DNA of 64,000 bases, taken from contig OY723294.1 of NCBI GenBank assembly GCA_963210315.1, forward strand, positions 1,922,001-1,986,000, given 5' to 3'. The notes beneath the pieces were generated by a model. That model was not told the origin of the DNA. It did no database searches and saw only the letters and a program-made list of their open reading frames with translations. Position 1 is the first letter of the stretch. Each line of letters opens with the position of its first letter. A program made the position numbers and the translations under genes. The DNA comes from Rhynchopus euleeides (Eukaryota > Euglenozoa > Diplonemea > Diplonemida > Diplonemidae). Of the stretch, positions 41,390 to 51,155 are shown in pieces.

Positions 41390-42128
41390 ATACATTGGGC
41401 GTTATTCCGTTACCAGTAACGGTAATAACGTTATTTTTGCGTTATTTTTTGACCCCAAAAAAGGCAGCATTTCCCGGTGAATCTGACCCGAAACTCGGGT
41501 CCCTACCCCCCCTAAAAGAATTTTCTTGGGTAAAATATCACTCCAGGGGGCCACTCCGTGATGTCAAAAAATTGGAAAACGTTTTCTCCTAAAATAACGC
41601 GTTATTTTTCCGTTATTTTCATGAAAACTTGCGTTATTCGGACAATTTTGCGGGCGGATGGTGTAGTTTTTGGTGGAGATGGCTCCAGAATACCCCCCTG
41701 GGACCATTTTTTGGATAATAACGCACGGACATGTCGAGTTTCGTGAAAAAATCATGTTTTTTGGCTTTTTCAAGGCAAATACTGCAGAAACCCCTGCAAC
41801 CTTGCAGCATCCAATGTTCCTGGAGTGAAATTTGGAGTGAAAATCACTCCAAAATCACTCAGTGTGGACGCAGAAGTGAATCCTTCAGGAATACACCCGC
41901 ACACCTCACATTGGCGGTGTATAAACCACCTGATATTTTTACTCGTTACGAGCGACGAAGTAGCGCGAAGTAGCGACGTGCCCATTTTTTCCCGGTCCGT
42001 TCTAAAATAGTTACGTTCCAAAAGTCCGTTACTGGTGCTGTCAAAGACGCTTCGCACAATATACGCACGAACTACCCAAAGTACGCTCGGGCTACGCACG
42101 AAGTACGCAGGAACTACACAATTTGAAC

Positions 42129-42272
42129 TTTCTTGCACCCCCCAGTCATTATTTGCACGCACTCCAGGTCCCATATTTGCACCAGTGCAAATATGAGACC
42201 TGGAGTGCAAATATGAGGAATTTCCGAGTTCGTCGTGATGTGCAAAACATGACTGGGTTGTGCAAGAAACCA
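42129..42272. mobile_element. 144-bp nested hairpin element
   Basis: The ends TTTCTTGCACCCCCCAGTCA and TGACTGGGTTGTGCAAGAAA are inverted repeats. The centre is a near-perfect hairpin (CTCCAGGTCCCATATTTGCAC and its complement). It lies inside element F. Confidence 0.75.
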
Positions 42273-42375
42273 TCATCTGCACCCGTATCGGCCTCAATTG
42301 CACCCTCGTGCAGGTAAAAAAAGGCCTCGGGCCTCCGGCCCTCGGACCGTTTTTTAATTACGCACACGACCTTCG

Positions 42376-42488
42376 CGCGGAAAGTGTCATTCAGCCCTGC
42401 CAAACGTGCTCTACACACCACCCCCTTCATCAGGCAAGTGGGTTTGTAAGGGTGTGTGGAAGCGTCAACGCTCGGGTGCAGGAAATTT
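42376..42488 (-). mobile_element. Diverged remnant of the dispersed foldback repeat
   Basis: In reverse orientation it shares AACGTGCTCTA-ACAC, CCCTTCATCAGG, GTGTGTGGAAGCGTCAACGC and AGGAAATT with the copy at 61767-61960. It is shorter and more diverged. Confidence 0.6.
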
Positions 42489-43344
42489 ACATTTTGGTCG
42501 CAAATGGCGTTACACATGCACTATGCACAACGTGTGCACGATTTCGGCAGAACTACGCACAACCAACGCAATTTGGACCTTTCAACAACACCATTCACGG
42601 TACTTCGATTTTGGGTGGGAAAGATGGGGCAAGGAAGTGGCAAAAACTGCGAAGAAGGTCGAAAATTTTCACATTTTCATCAGAAACCATATTCAACGGA
42701 TTCCAATTTTCGGGTGAAATCAAGCAGGTTGGCACAATGGCTCATGTTCACCCAAAAATGCACCTACCAAACCTCTTTTGCTTGATTTTTGGGACGGCAT
42801 GGGTGATCCAGAGGCCAAAAATCACGATTTTTTCACCAATTCCTTCGACAACGGACAGTTCCAGACCACAAGGACCACATTTTGGGGTCAGAATTTTCTC
42901 GGTCAAAAAATTCGAAAAATCTGAAATCTCTCGGAATTTTGAGCATTTTTTGAGATTGGCATGCCCATTTTAGACCCTTTGCGTGGCTCTAAACCCAAAA
43001 ATTTGCTCGAAAATGGCCTCAAATAGCCTAAAACAGCCCATTCTGGCCACCCCGAAAAAAAAATTCGAAAAGGGTCCCCCTATAGAAGTTGCCCAAAAAT
43101 ACCGAAAATAACGCGGTATTACCGGTAATAACGGTAATAACGTTACCGATAACGTTATTACCGTTCCTGATAACGGTAATAACGGTATTACCGTTATCGA
43201 TAACGGTATAACGCGGAAAAATAACGTTACCGATTTTCGGATAACGTTATTCGGCCGTTCTGGAACGTTATTAACGGTAAGTTATTTTACCGAAAAAATA
43301 ACGGTATTACCGTTACTGGTAACGCAATAACGCCCGATGTATGG

Positions 43345-43770
43345 TATACGGTATAATACTTGTCATGCAAGTATTATACATGTAAAATACTTGCATGACA
43401 AGTAAAATACTTGCATGCAAGTAAAATACATGTATTTTACTTGCATGCAAGTATTTTACTTGTCATGCAAGTATTTTACATGTATAATACTTGTCATGCA
43501 AGTATTATACATGTATAATACTTGCATGACAAGTATTATACATGTAAAATACATGTAAATGCATGAAATATACATGTAAAATACATGTATATCAAGTAAA
43601 AATGCATGTATAATAGTTGACATGCAAGTATTATACATGTATTTTTACTTGATATACATGTATTTTACATGTATATTTCAGGCATATACATGTATTATAC
43701 ATGTATAATAGTTGACATGCAAGTATTATACATGTATAATACTTGTAGTTATACATGTAAAATTTACAAG
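43345..43770. repeat. TACATGTA / TATAATACTTGCATG palindromic array
   Basis: About 425 bp of alternating TACATGTA, ATACTTGCATG and CATGCAAGTAT motifs in both orientations, the right subterminal region of the outer element. The left counterpart is at about 38085-38158. It is likely to form cruciforms. Confidence 0.85.
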
Positions 43771-43781
43771 ATCCCACCGTG

Positions 43782-44035
43782 GGCTAAATAGAAGACCCCC
43801 CCCCCCTTGTAATAGGCGTATAAACGCTTTTTTTGGGGGGTTTTCAAAACCCAAAATTTTGGGCAATTTTTGCAGTGGGTGCATGGTTTCACAGAATTCT
43901 GACAGAAAAATGCCCAGAATTTCCAGATTTTTAAAATCTGCAGAATCTGAGAAATTCTGTAGAATTCTGCAGATTCTGTCAGATTCTGTCAGATTCTGAG
44001 AATTCTGGGAGAATTCTGAGAATTCTGCCAGTGGC
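43782..44035. repeat. AGAATTCTG / CAGATTCTG palindrome-rich stretch
   Basis: A repetitive AT-rich segment with AGAATTCTG, CAGATTCTGTC and related units in both orientations. The same CAGATTTTTCCAGA-like vocabulary recurs near 48860 and 50140, so these may be relics of one family of element ends. Confidence 0.55.
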
Positions 44036-46081
44036 TTGTGGCCAACTAGCAGCAGCCTGGTATGACAGGGTAGTCATACACAGGCTATGTACAGGGTCGG
44101 CCTCGTCCTGGACCAGTCGTAGGCTTATGCTACTGTTGGTTCTCAGGACTGGCCACCACTGCGCGGGTCAATTTTTTGAAAAGGGGGCCTTGACCAAAGG
44201 CAAACAGTTTTTGAGTTCTTGCACCACTTCATCTCGGGACTACTCTGATTGGATTCCTCGGATTCGTCGACACACTGTTTCAGAACTGTGCACTTCTCCA
44301 TCCACACCGGCATCGGGTCACCCGCTGAATGCCGTGAGGGCCGAAGCCCAGGGTCAGATTTCGGTACAAGGCGATTAACAGGTCGTTGAGAGGTTCGCAA
44401 GTTTAAATGTACCTACAAAAGCTTCATGTACCCGTGATAGGGATTTAGTCATTGCTATAGGTGAAGATCAGAGCCCAGGCGGGATGTAAGACAGGGTGTC
44501 GCAGATGCAACAATGTCTCCAGAGCCACTTTGTATGCCTTTGTTCGGGATGCCCCTTCACCTGTCGCGCTTAGGTTCCGTCCAAGTTCGCCGATTCCAGT
44601 GCTTCAAGAGAGCACACAGTTCCTTCCCAGTAGTCTTCATCCTCGGTTCCGAATCATCGCAGTCCCTCGAATCCATGGTGCAGAACTAAATTCTCGAAAG
44701 GTGGTCAATGTTTTGAAAGGGGCCCGTGACCAGCGGAAATTGGAATTTTTGACCCAAACCTGCAAGTGTACTGTTGTTTAACGTTGTCCAAAGCCCCTTG
44801 CGGTGTGACAGTACATTCGTTATGTGAATATCTGTCACATGGCTATGGCAACACAGACACAGGCAAGCTGGGGAGGCGTCGCGTCCGTCGAAAAGATCAT
44901 TTCTGCACAACTACCGGCATCGCAGCTACGGTAGAAGTGACTGACCCTGTTCTTGTAATCTTGACGCTGGAAAATTCCATTCGGAAATACCAAACACATC
45001 CACTGAAAGTGGATGGAATGGGCGTCAAGACCGTGATTTTTGGGGAGTGGACTGCCCTGTATCGTGAACCCGCTGAGGGTACAAAATACAGAACAGGGAG
45101 GCACAGGTGCAGGCACAACAGTGGCAACACAAACAGGCAGGCAGGCAACACAACAATGGATGCAGAAAAAGAGCTTTGTTGGGGGCTCGGTGCCTGCACG
45201 CCTCTGTGGATTGGCCGAAGTGATTCTTCTTTTTGGGGCACCTCACAGAGGTACAGCAGAGGTCCAAATTTTCAAGGCGACACGCGGAAGTGCCGCACGT
45301 GAGTTTCACCGACACCCCCCCCCCCCCCCCCCATTCCGACCCCGGGCCTGTCATCGCGACTGCTGTGTTCCATTTCTGGACTCTGAGAACAACAAAGAAA
45401 ATATAGAGAGACCTTTGTGCGCCAAGGCGGGCAAAATCTGATGTACACGTAGATCTGCTTGTAGTATCTGTTGCCGAAGCGCCCACAATATTTTTGACAC
45501 TGACACGAGTCGGCCTCCTGCAGTGAAAACAGTTAAAATCGGCCACTGGGGACCAGGAAATGTAGACCTCAATCAGAAATGCAGAGAAGTGAGGAAAAGC
45601 GCCCTATCACTTCACAGCTACAACCGCTCTGATAAATTTCCTTTTGTTTGTTGCGTTGACGCTTCTACACACAAAACCCTGAACTTGATCACACCCTGAG
45701 CCTGATGAAGGGTGGGGTTAGTGTATAGAGCACGTTTGGTTGTAGCTGTGGTGGGGCGCTTTCCGCTCACACGAGTGTGCTTAAAAAACGAAGTACCCCC
45801 CCCCCCCCCTCACAACCCTGTTTTGTCAAGTCGGGACACGCACTGGCCAGCACCGCTTATGTATAAGCGGAGCCCTGATTGAGCGTGGGTTTGCGCGGAT
45901 TATTTGTGTCTCTGCTTTTACAAGCAGCACGTTTTCTGCGGAAGCCCCGGCTCACCCTGAAAACAAAAAAAATGTTGGGTGTCGAAATAGAGTCAAAAAG
46001 AGAAGCTGCCTGTCAAGGCGAGCCTGTCCGCACGGAGCGGGTGTAACGTGTAACGTGTAACTCGCGGTTCATTTCTGGGGG
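44036..46081 (-). other. Downstream non-coding part of the hAT element A
   Basis: No gene is seen. Blocks at 44897-45105 and about 44166-44205 are reverse-complement matches to 56690-56925 and 57336-57370, which lie downstream of the related transposase in element B. The order and orientation agree with both being 3' regions of one hAT family. A foldback repeat (45593-45788) has inserted here. Confidence 0.55.
45593..45788 (+). mobile_element. Dispersed foldback repeat, best copy
   Basis: About 195 bp. The left arm AAAAGCGCCCTATCACTTCA plus CAGCTACAACC is mirrored by GTTGTAGCTGTGGTGGGGCG plus CTTTCC, giving inverted arms of about 28 bp. The middle has GTTGACGCTTCTACACACAA, CCTGATGAAGGGTGG and GTTAGTGTATAGAGCACG. 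The conserved tail GCTCACACGAGTGTGCTTAA extends past the right arm. Non-coding and MITE-like, it sits inside the hAT element A. Confidence 0.85.
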
Positions 46082-48738
46082 CTAGATTCCCTCCTCTGGG
46101 AGGGCAGCTAGGACAGCCAGCGCATCCTCCATCGTGCGGACCGCGGAAAGGTCAGTCACTTCGCGACTGTCATCCCCGATCTCGTCCTCCGATTCGTAGT
46201 CCTCGCACGGTACACCGGGGAACCCCCTCCGGAGGGATTTCTTCTTCGCGACGACCAGACCTCCGAGGTCCTGGTTCGTCGCGCAGAAGAGCACCTGCGA
46301 CTTGCGATGGGGGGTCATCGCATCCCGTCCGTGCAGCGTTGACTTCGCGACACTCAGCACGGAGTCCGGTGCAGTTGTCGCGGGGGGGAGATGGATGGCC
46401 GCGAAGGCCTTCTCCGCCAGAGACATCAACGGCGTGCGGTCTGACTCGGTGATGTCGGGGGCAGGCAGCTTCCCCCGCCAGAACAGCTCGGCCCCCTTCT
46501 TCCCCTTCTCCCCCTTCTCCGATTCGGCCTCCGCGGCGACGAGATACGCCTGCCACTCCTCCTCCGACAGGCAGAACGGCAGGCTCAGCTGCAGCTCGGG
46601 GACCGTCAATTCAGTCCCCGTGGCCCGGAGCATCTGGAACTGTGTGGGGCACAGGTGGCGGATCGCCTTCCAGGTCACGAAGCCACTGTCAGGAGCGTTC
46701 CACCTGTGAGGAGGGATCAAGGGCACACCTACATGGCATACCGGTTGACCATCGCGTCAGCAAGAGGCTGCGCGATCTTCCCGACAGCGTCGTCGGGCTC
46801 GGAGGCCAGCTTCTCCAGCGCATGCTGGCACGCCCGCACCCCGCGGTACACGAAAACGCCCCCCCCGTGCTGGGTGTTTATAACGGACCCAATAAGGGTC
46901 CGGAAGGCGGTCGCGACCTTCAGGGTCGCAGAGAACTGCATCTGCAGGTTCTGCTTCCCCTCCTGGTGCAGCAAACGCCCCAGCTTCTTCATTGAAACCG
47001 GGACGTCGGCCCGCTTCAGCTCCCGAGCGACCCAGATGTACAACACCTGGAATCGCTCGTTCAAGTGCTCGTATATGTCGAGCCGAGCTGCGAAACGAGT
47101 GGCGGAGGGGAGGGGACACCTCTTCACAGAGGGGGCGTTTTCCGGGACCTCAACTGCAGCCTTCTTTGCCTTCTTCACGATGTCAAGGAGATCAGCGAGT
47201 GATGTAGCCAAAGCGATGGTAGCCGAGAATGCCGGGAGCGTCTTTTCGAACCTCGGGCGTAACTGGCCCGCCTGGTATGCGTCTTCTTCAGGACCAGCGC
47301 AGAAGGCAGCAGCCGCATTCACTGCAGTCTCGAGCTCTTCAACCCCGGCCGCAGTAAGGCCGGCGAGGTCCTTCTGGGCTTCGATCCAGCGGGTGTGCCT
47401 CTTTTTGTTCTGGGCCCCCTTCAGAAGAGTGTCGACCAGTTTACTGATCATGATGGGGGGCCAGGACATGTTGTAGAGCTCTTTCTCCCACTCTGTGCCT
47501 GCATTCATGCAGATGTGTGCCGCACAGGGCAGGAAGATTATCTTCAGGCGGTTCGACAGATCAGTGGCCGCAGGGCCATCGGCACCGCCTCTGTCCGACC
47601 TCACACAGACTGGGTCACACAAGTTGTACGTGGTGATGGCAGCCTCGACAGCTTCACGAACCATCACCGCCGTTGTTTTTGCGCTCGGGAAGAACACCGG
47701 GGGGAGTGCAACACTTGCTCTGGCGTTCTGAATCACCAGGATGCAGACAGACTCGTTCTGCACGGTGCCGCAGTCGTGCATGACCCAGTAGGGCCCGGAC
47801 CCAAAGGTTTCCGTGATGTACTTCGCCCCCACGTCCATCAGGGCGTTCAGCGTGCTGTGCAGCAGCCGGGAGCAGTTTGGGGGGGTCGTGGGGAGTTGGC
47901 AGCCTGACAGGCATTCCAGTGCGGTTTGCATCTGGTTCGCAGGGATGCCTGCATAGGCCATCGCGAGGCCGATGGCCTGCTCAGCCTCAGGGCCGACCTG
48001 TTGCGCAATCGCACTCTGTTGAACTGCAGCCTTCTGCACGTTCTTCAGGTTCCTTTCATGCAGATTCGTGGAAAAGTGCTTAGACATGTCCGATGGCTGG
48101 GCCTGCGGCTTCCACACTCTTTTGCAAGGCCTGCAAATAATGGCCTGCTGTGCGGAAGGGAACGACTTCACCAGGTCGCCGTGTCCCTTGTACCCAAGGC
48201 ACTCACCTAGGGGTACCAGCTCCGCGTCTGGGCAGTCCTTGAGGAAAGGCTGCAGGTGACTCATGTCAACCACCTCCTTCTCTCCTGCATCCTCGGTCTT
48301 CGGGCATGCTGCCGCGAGCAGAGCTGCTGAGAGCTCATCCTGCTCTTTCCGTGCCTCCCCCTTCTTCCGGCCCTTCTTGATGGGGGGCGCATCTGCTGCC
48401 TCTGACGGGCTGGCTGAGGTCCCTGTCGCAGACCCGAGGCGCTTTTTCGCGGCGAGACGCTTTTTCACGGTCGCTACAGCCATGGCCGTGACCAATTCGG
48501 GCTTGGTGCCCTTAAATTTTCCCGTGAAAAGCTTCTCCTTCTCAGCATACTTCTCCAGGTCTGGCTTGGTCTTAAATTTATCACTGCGAAAAAAAATTTC
48601 CTCCTGATTCTGCTGAGAGAGGAAGGCATCGGTCTTCTCCAGCTCCAGCTCCAGCTCTCCATCACCTTCTTCCGCCTCCATCTCGTCAGCATCGTCGTCC
48701 AGCATCTCTTGCCACTGCGCCGGCGTGAGGGTTGGCAT
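46082..48738 (-). CDS. hAT-family transposase with one 38-nt intron (element A)
   Basis: Exon 1 is 48738-46742 and exon 2 is 46703-46082, giving 872 aa. The intron (46741-46704) begins GTATGC and ends CACAG; without it the first frame stops at once. The N-terminus is acidic then Lys-rich. A BED-like zinc finger has Cys202, Cys205, His221 and His227. The catalytic region shows VMHDCG (Asp322), then VRSDRGGADG (Asp382) and LPCAAH (Cys405-x2-His408), the usual hAT arrangement. The C-terminal dimerisation region carries TAPDSVLSVAKSTLHGRDAM. It encodes a cut-and-paste transposase and the frame is open throughout, so it may be recently active. The element ends are not defined. It is on the strand opposite to all host genes. 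Confidence 0.85.
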
Positions 48739-48950
48739 GTTGCTGTGTCTTGTCCCCTGGCCGGTGGTGTTTCGGGGGTGGGGAGGGGGGCGAGGGGAGA
48801 GGGGCGAGGGGGGCGGCGAAGGGGGTCGGCGGACGGTCGCAAACCCAGTGGATTCCCCATTTCCTGAGATTTTCCAGAATTATGAAAATTCTGGAACTAC
48901 CCCAATTTTTTTTGAAAAGGTCCAGATTTTCTCAGATTTTTCAGATTTGT

Positions 48951-49032
48951 AAAAAATCTGAAAAATCTGAAAAATCTGAAAAATCTGAAAAATCTGAAAA
49001 ATCTGAAAAATCTGAAAAATCTGAAAAATCTG
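48951..49032. repeat. 9-bp satellite, unit AAAAATCTG
   Basis: About nine tandem units, directly visible. The unit resembles the 10-bp CCAGATTTTT satellite further downstream. Confidence 0.9.
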
Positions 49033-49534
49033 ACATTCTGGCCCAGATTTCCCTGGGAAAATTTTGATGAGCCATTTTACGGCAACAAATGGGCTCAAAA
49101 TTCAAAAATTCCTTTGACAATGGGTCCAAATGTCCAAAATAGGCCCACTCCGGGGGGTGTCGACTTTTCCCGGTATTTCCCGGCTTTTCCCGGAAATTCC
49201 CGGTTCCCTGGTTTTTTTCCCTTGGCGAAAATCCGTGAAAAAATCCCCTCCGGAGGCCGGAAAAACCGGGAATCCAAAACCGGGAATGAAACTGAATCGA
49301 CACCCCAGATTCCCGGTTTTTCCCGGTTTTCCCGGTTCCCGGTTTTTCGGGCCTGTGTTGTGGTAAGGCCGGGGTTTGTAGGGGGAGATGCTCGCATTTT
49401 TTTTTCGGGGCCAAAATGGGTAGTTTTTGGACATCAGAGGGCACTGCGACCACGCACAGGCCTCGGAAACGCGATTCTCGGGCCTCAAATGAGAGACAGG
49501 TCCACACGAAAAAACGAATAGTGATGAACCCACA

Positions 49535-49875
49535 GAGGTTGCCCCATGCCTTGGAACCTATCTGCGAGGTTGCCCCATGCCTTGGAACCTATCTGCGAGG
49601 TTGCCCCATGCCTTGGAACCTATGTTAGAGGTTGCCCCATGCCTTGGAACCTATCTGCGAGGTTGCCCCATGCCTTGGAACCTATCTGCGAGGTTGCCCC
49701 ATGCCTGGGAACCTATGTTAGAGGTTGCCCCATGCCTTGGAACCTATCTGCGAGGTTGCCCCATGCCTTGGAACCTATCTGCGAGGTTGCCCCATGCCTT
49801 GGAACCTCTCTGCGAGGTTGCCCCATGCCTGGGAACCTATGTTAGAGGTTGCCCCATGCCTTGGAACCTATCTGC
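49535..49875. repeat. 31-bp minisatellite, 11 units
   Basis: The unit is GAGGTTGCCCCATGCCTTGG followed by AACCTATCTGC; 341 bp equals 11 exact periods. Variants with AACCTATGTTA recur as every third (once fourth) unit, giving a 93-bp higher-order pattern. There are no unique spacers, so it is not CRISPR-like. Confidence 0.95.
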
Positions 49876-50162
49876 TAAGCTTGGGGTTTGTCCAGCGGAT
49901 GCTTTTTCATCACATGTCATTCACATATCATCGGGTTCTTCGGGTGTCCCATTCAAAAAAACACCCGAAAAATATCACAACTTTGCTAAACTGGACCCAA
50001 CTCCCCATACTCTTTTTTTCGCCTTTTTTCATCGAAATTCAGCGTTTTTTCCCCGATTTTTTTAAATTTTTTTGACAAAATTGGATATAATCGACACCCC
50101 CCTCCAAAAAAAAAATTCGAAAAGGTCCCCCCCACAGATTTTCCAGAATTCTGACAGAATTT

Positions 50163-50484
50163 CCCAGATTTTTCCAGATTTTTCCAGATTTTTCCAGATT
50201 TTTCCAGATTTTTCCAGATTTTTCCAGATTTTTCCAGATTTTTCCAGATTTTTCCAGATTTTTCCAGATTTTTCCAGATTTTTCCAGATTTTTCCAGATT
50301 TTTCCAGATTTTTCCAGATTTTTCCAGATTTTTCCAGATTTTTCCAGATTTTTCCAGATTTTTCCAGATTTTTCCAGATTTTTCCAGATTTTTCCAGATT
50401 TTTCCAGATTTTTCCAGATTTTTCCAGATTTTTCCAGATTTTTCCAGATTTTTCCAGATTTTTCCAGATTTTTCCAGATTTTTC
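50163..50484. repeat. 10-bp satellite, unit AGATTTTTCC, about 32 units
   Basis: A perfect tandem repeat, directly visible. It continues on the right into imperfect AAAAATCTG and GAAAAATCTGG inverted variants, and is followed by the duplicated 2-kb segment. Confidence 0.97.
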
Positions 50485-50673
50485 AGAATTTTGAAAAATC
50501 TGAAAAATCTGGAAAAATCTGACCAGATTCTGGACAGATTTTTCCAGATTTTTCAGATTTTTCAAAATTCTGAAAAATCTGGAATCCCCAGAATCTGCCA
50601 GAATCTGTGAAATTCTGGCAGAAATCTGTCAAACCATGTGGGTGGCCAAATACAAGGGGGTGGCCGAATACGA

Positions 50674-51069
50674 GGGGGGGCGTCTTGTATTCGGCGGTCC
50701 GTGATTTTTCCAAATTTTGGTGAATTTTGCTCCAGGTGACCTCGTGGAATCGCGATTTTCGCCTTCCATTGCACTATTCGGAATCCGTGCGGATCGTGGT
50801 GGGGTCATTTTGTGGGTGGAGGTGCCAAGTTTCACTCATGAAATGTGGGCCTGATTTGGCTCCTGATAATGGGAGGATATTCCCAGGAGTCAGCCACCTG
50901 CAGGGACCCCCACACTGGTGTCCAAAACCCTGTTCTTTTGAACGTTTGGAATCTGTGCGGATCGCAGTGGGGTCATTTTGACCATGGGGTGCCTGTTAGG
51001 ACTGAAAAAACAGGCTGAAAATTTGAAAATTGGCCAAAATTCACGGACCGCCGAATACAAGACCCCCCC
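50674..51069. mobile_element. TIR element K, copy 1 (about 395 bp)
   Basis: The ends GTCTTGTATTCGGCGGTCCG and the complement are inverted, flanked by G-run/C-run GTATTCGGCC motifs. Inside is a diverged direct repeat (GTGCGGATCGTGGTGGGGTC near 50788 and GTGCGGATCGCAGTGGGGTC near 50953). Non-coding. Confidence 0.7.
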
Positions 51070-51155
51070 TTGTATTCGGCCTAAAATTTTCTGGATTTCG
51101 AATTTCCAGACCCCCCCTTGTATTCGGCCACCCCCTTCTATTTAGCCCCCCCCAG

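Larger units (their letters stand above)
41388..43344. mobile_element. 1.96-kb TIR element F (CATACATYGGGCG ends), non-coding
   Basis: The left end CATACATTGGGCGTTATT and right end (complement CATACATCGGGCGTTATT) continue through CGTTACCAGTAACGGTAAT. Dense GTTATTACCG/CGGTAATAAC palindromes fill the subterminal regions. GTATAC is duplicated on both sides, and element E copy 1 shows the uninterrupted GTATACGGTATA, so GTATAC is a 6-bp target duplication. The interior is AT-rich without a recognisable gene; one 237-codon open frame (42260-42973) resembles nothing I know. It contains a nested 144-bp hairpin element and a foldback remnant. Confidence 0.8.
38055..43781. mobile_element. Outer 5.7-kb TIR element (CACGGTGGGATC ends) holding nested elements
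   Basis: The left end CACGGTGGGATCTTGTAAAT at 38055 is mirrored at 43781 as its reverse complement, and the match continues into TTTTACATGTA on both sides. Just inside each end lie arrays of the palindrome TACATGTA and related TATAATACTTGCATG units, like the subterminal repeats of CACTA-type transposons. The flanks are CTACTGGGGGGGG on the left and GGCTAAATAGAAG on the right. The run CCTACTGGGGGGGGGCTAAATAG occurs uninterrupted (in reverse) near 51134-51156, so it represents an empty-site-like sequence. No transposase of its own is evident; the interior is filled by other elements. Confidence 0.75.
48739..50162. other. Non-coding upstream flank of hAT element A with simple repeats
   Basis: No gene is seen. 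It contains G-rich DNA (48775-48830), a 9-bp AAAAATCTG repeat, a CCCGG(T/A)(T/A)TT-rich inverted segment at about 49157-49365 framed by GTGTCGAC and GAATCGACAC, and the 31-bp minisatellite. Confidence 0.6.

Noticed and set aside
42260-42973. A 237-codon frame in element F as a transposase gene.
   Set aside because: It crosses the hairpin-element edge and a foldback remnant, has no motif, and has AT-rich composition like the surrounding non-coding DNA.
45685-45735. CTGATGA in the foldback repeat, suggestive of a hammerhead ribozyme or a C/D snoRNA box.
   Set aside because: I could not find the accompanying GAAA/stem arrangement or a paired D box with guide spacing, and the motif is missing from copy 1.
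49535-49875. Regular 31-bp repeats resembling a CRISPR array.
   Set aside because: The units are directly adjacent without unique spacers, in a eukaryotic context.
50072-50565. Long frames of repeated KSGKIWKNLE or DFSRFFQIFP in the 10-bp satellite.
   Set aside because: A 10-bp repeat lacking stops gives open frames on both strands; they are satellite artefacts.
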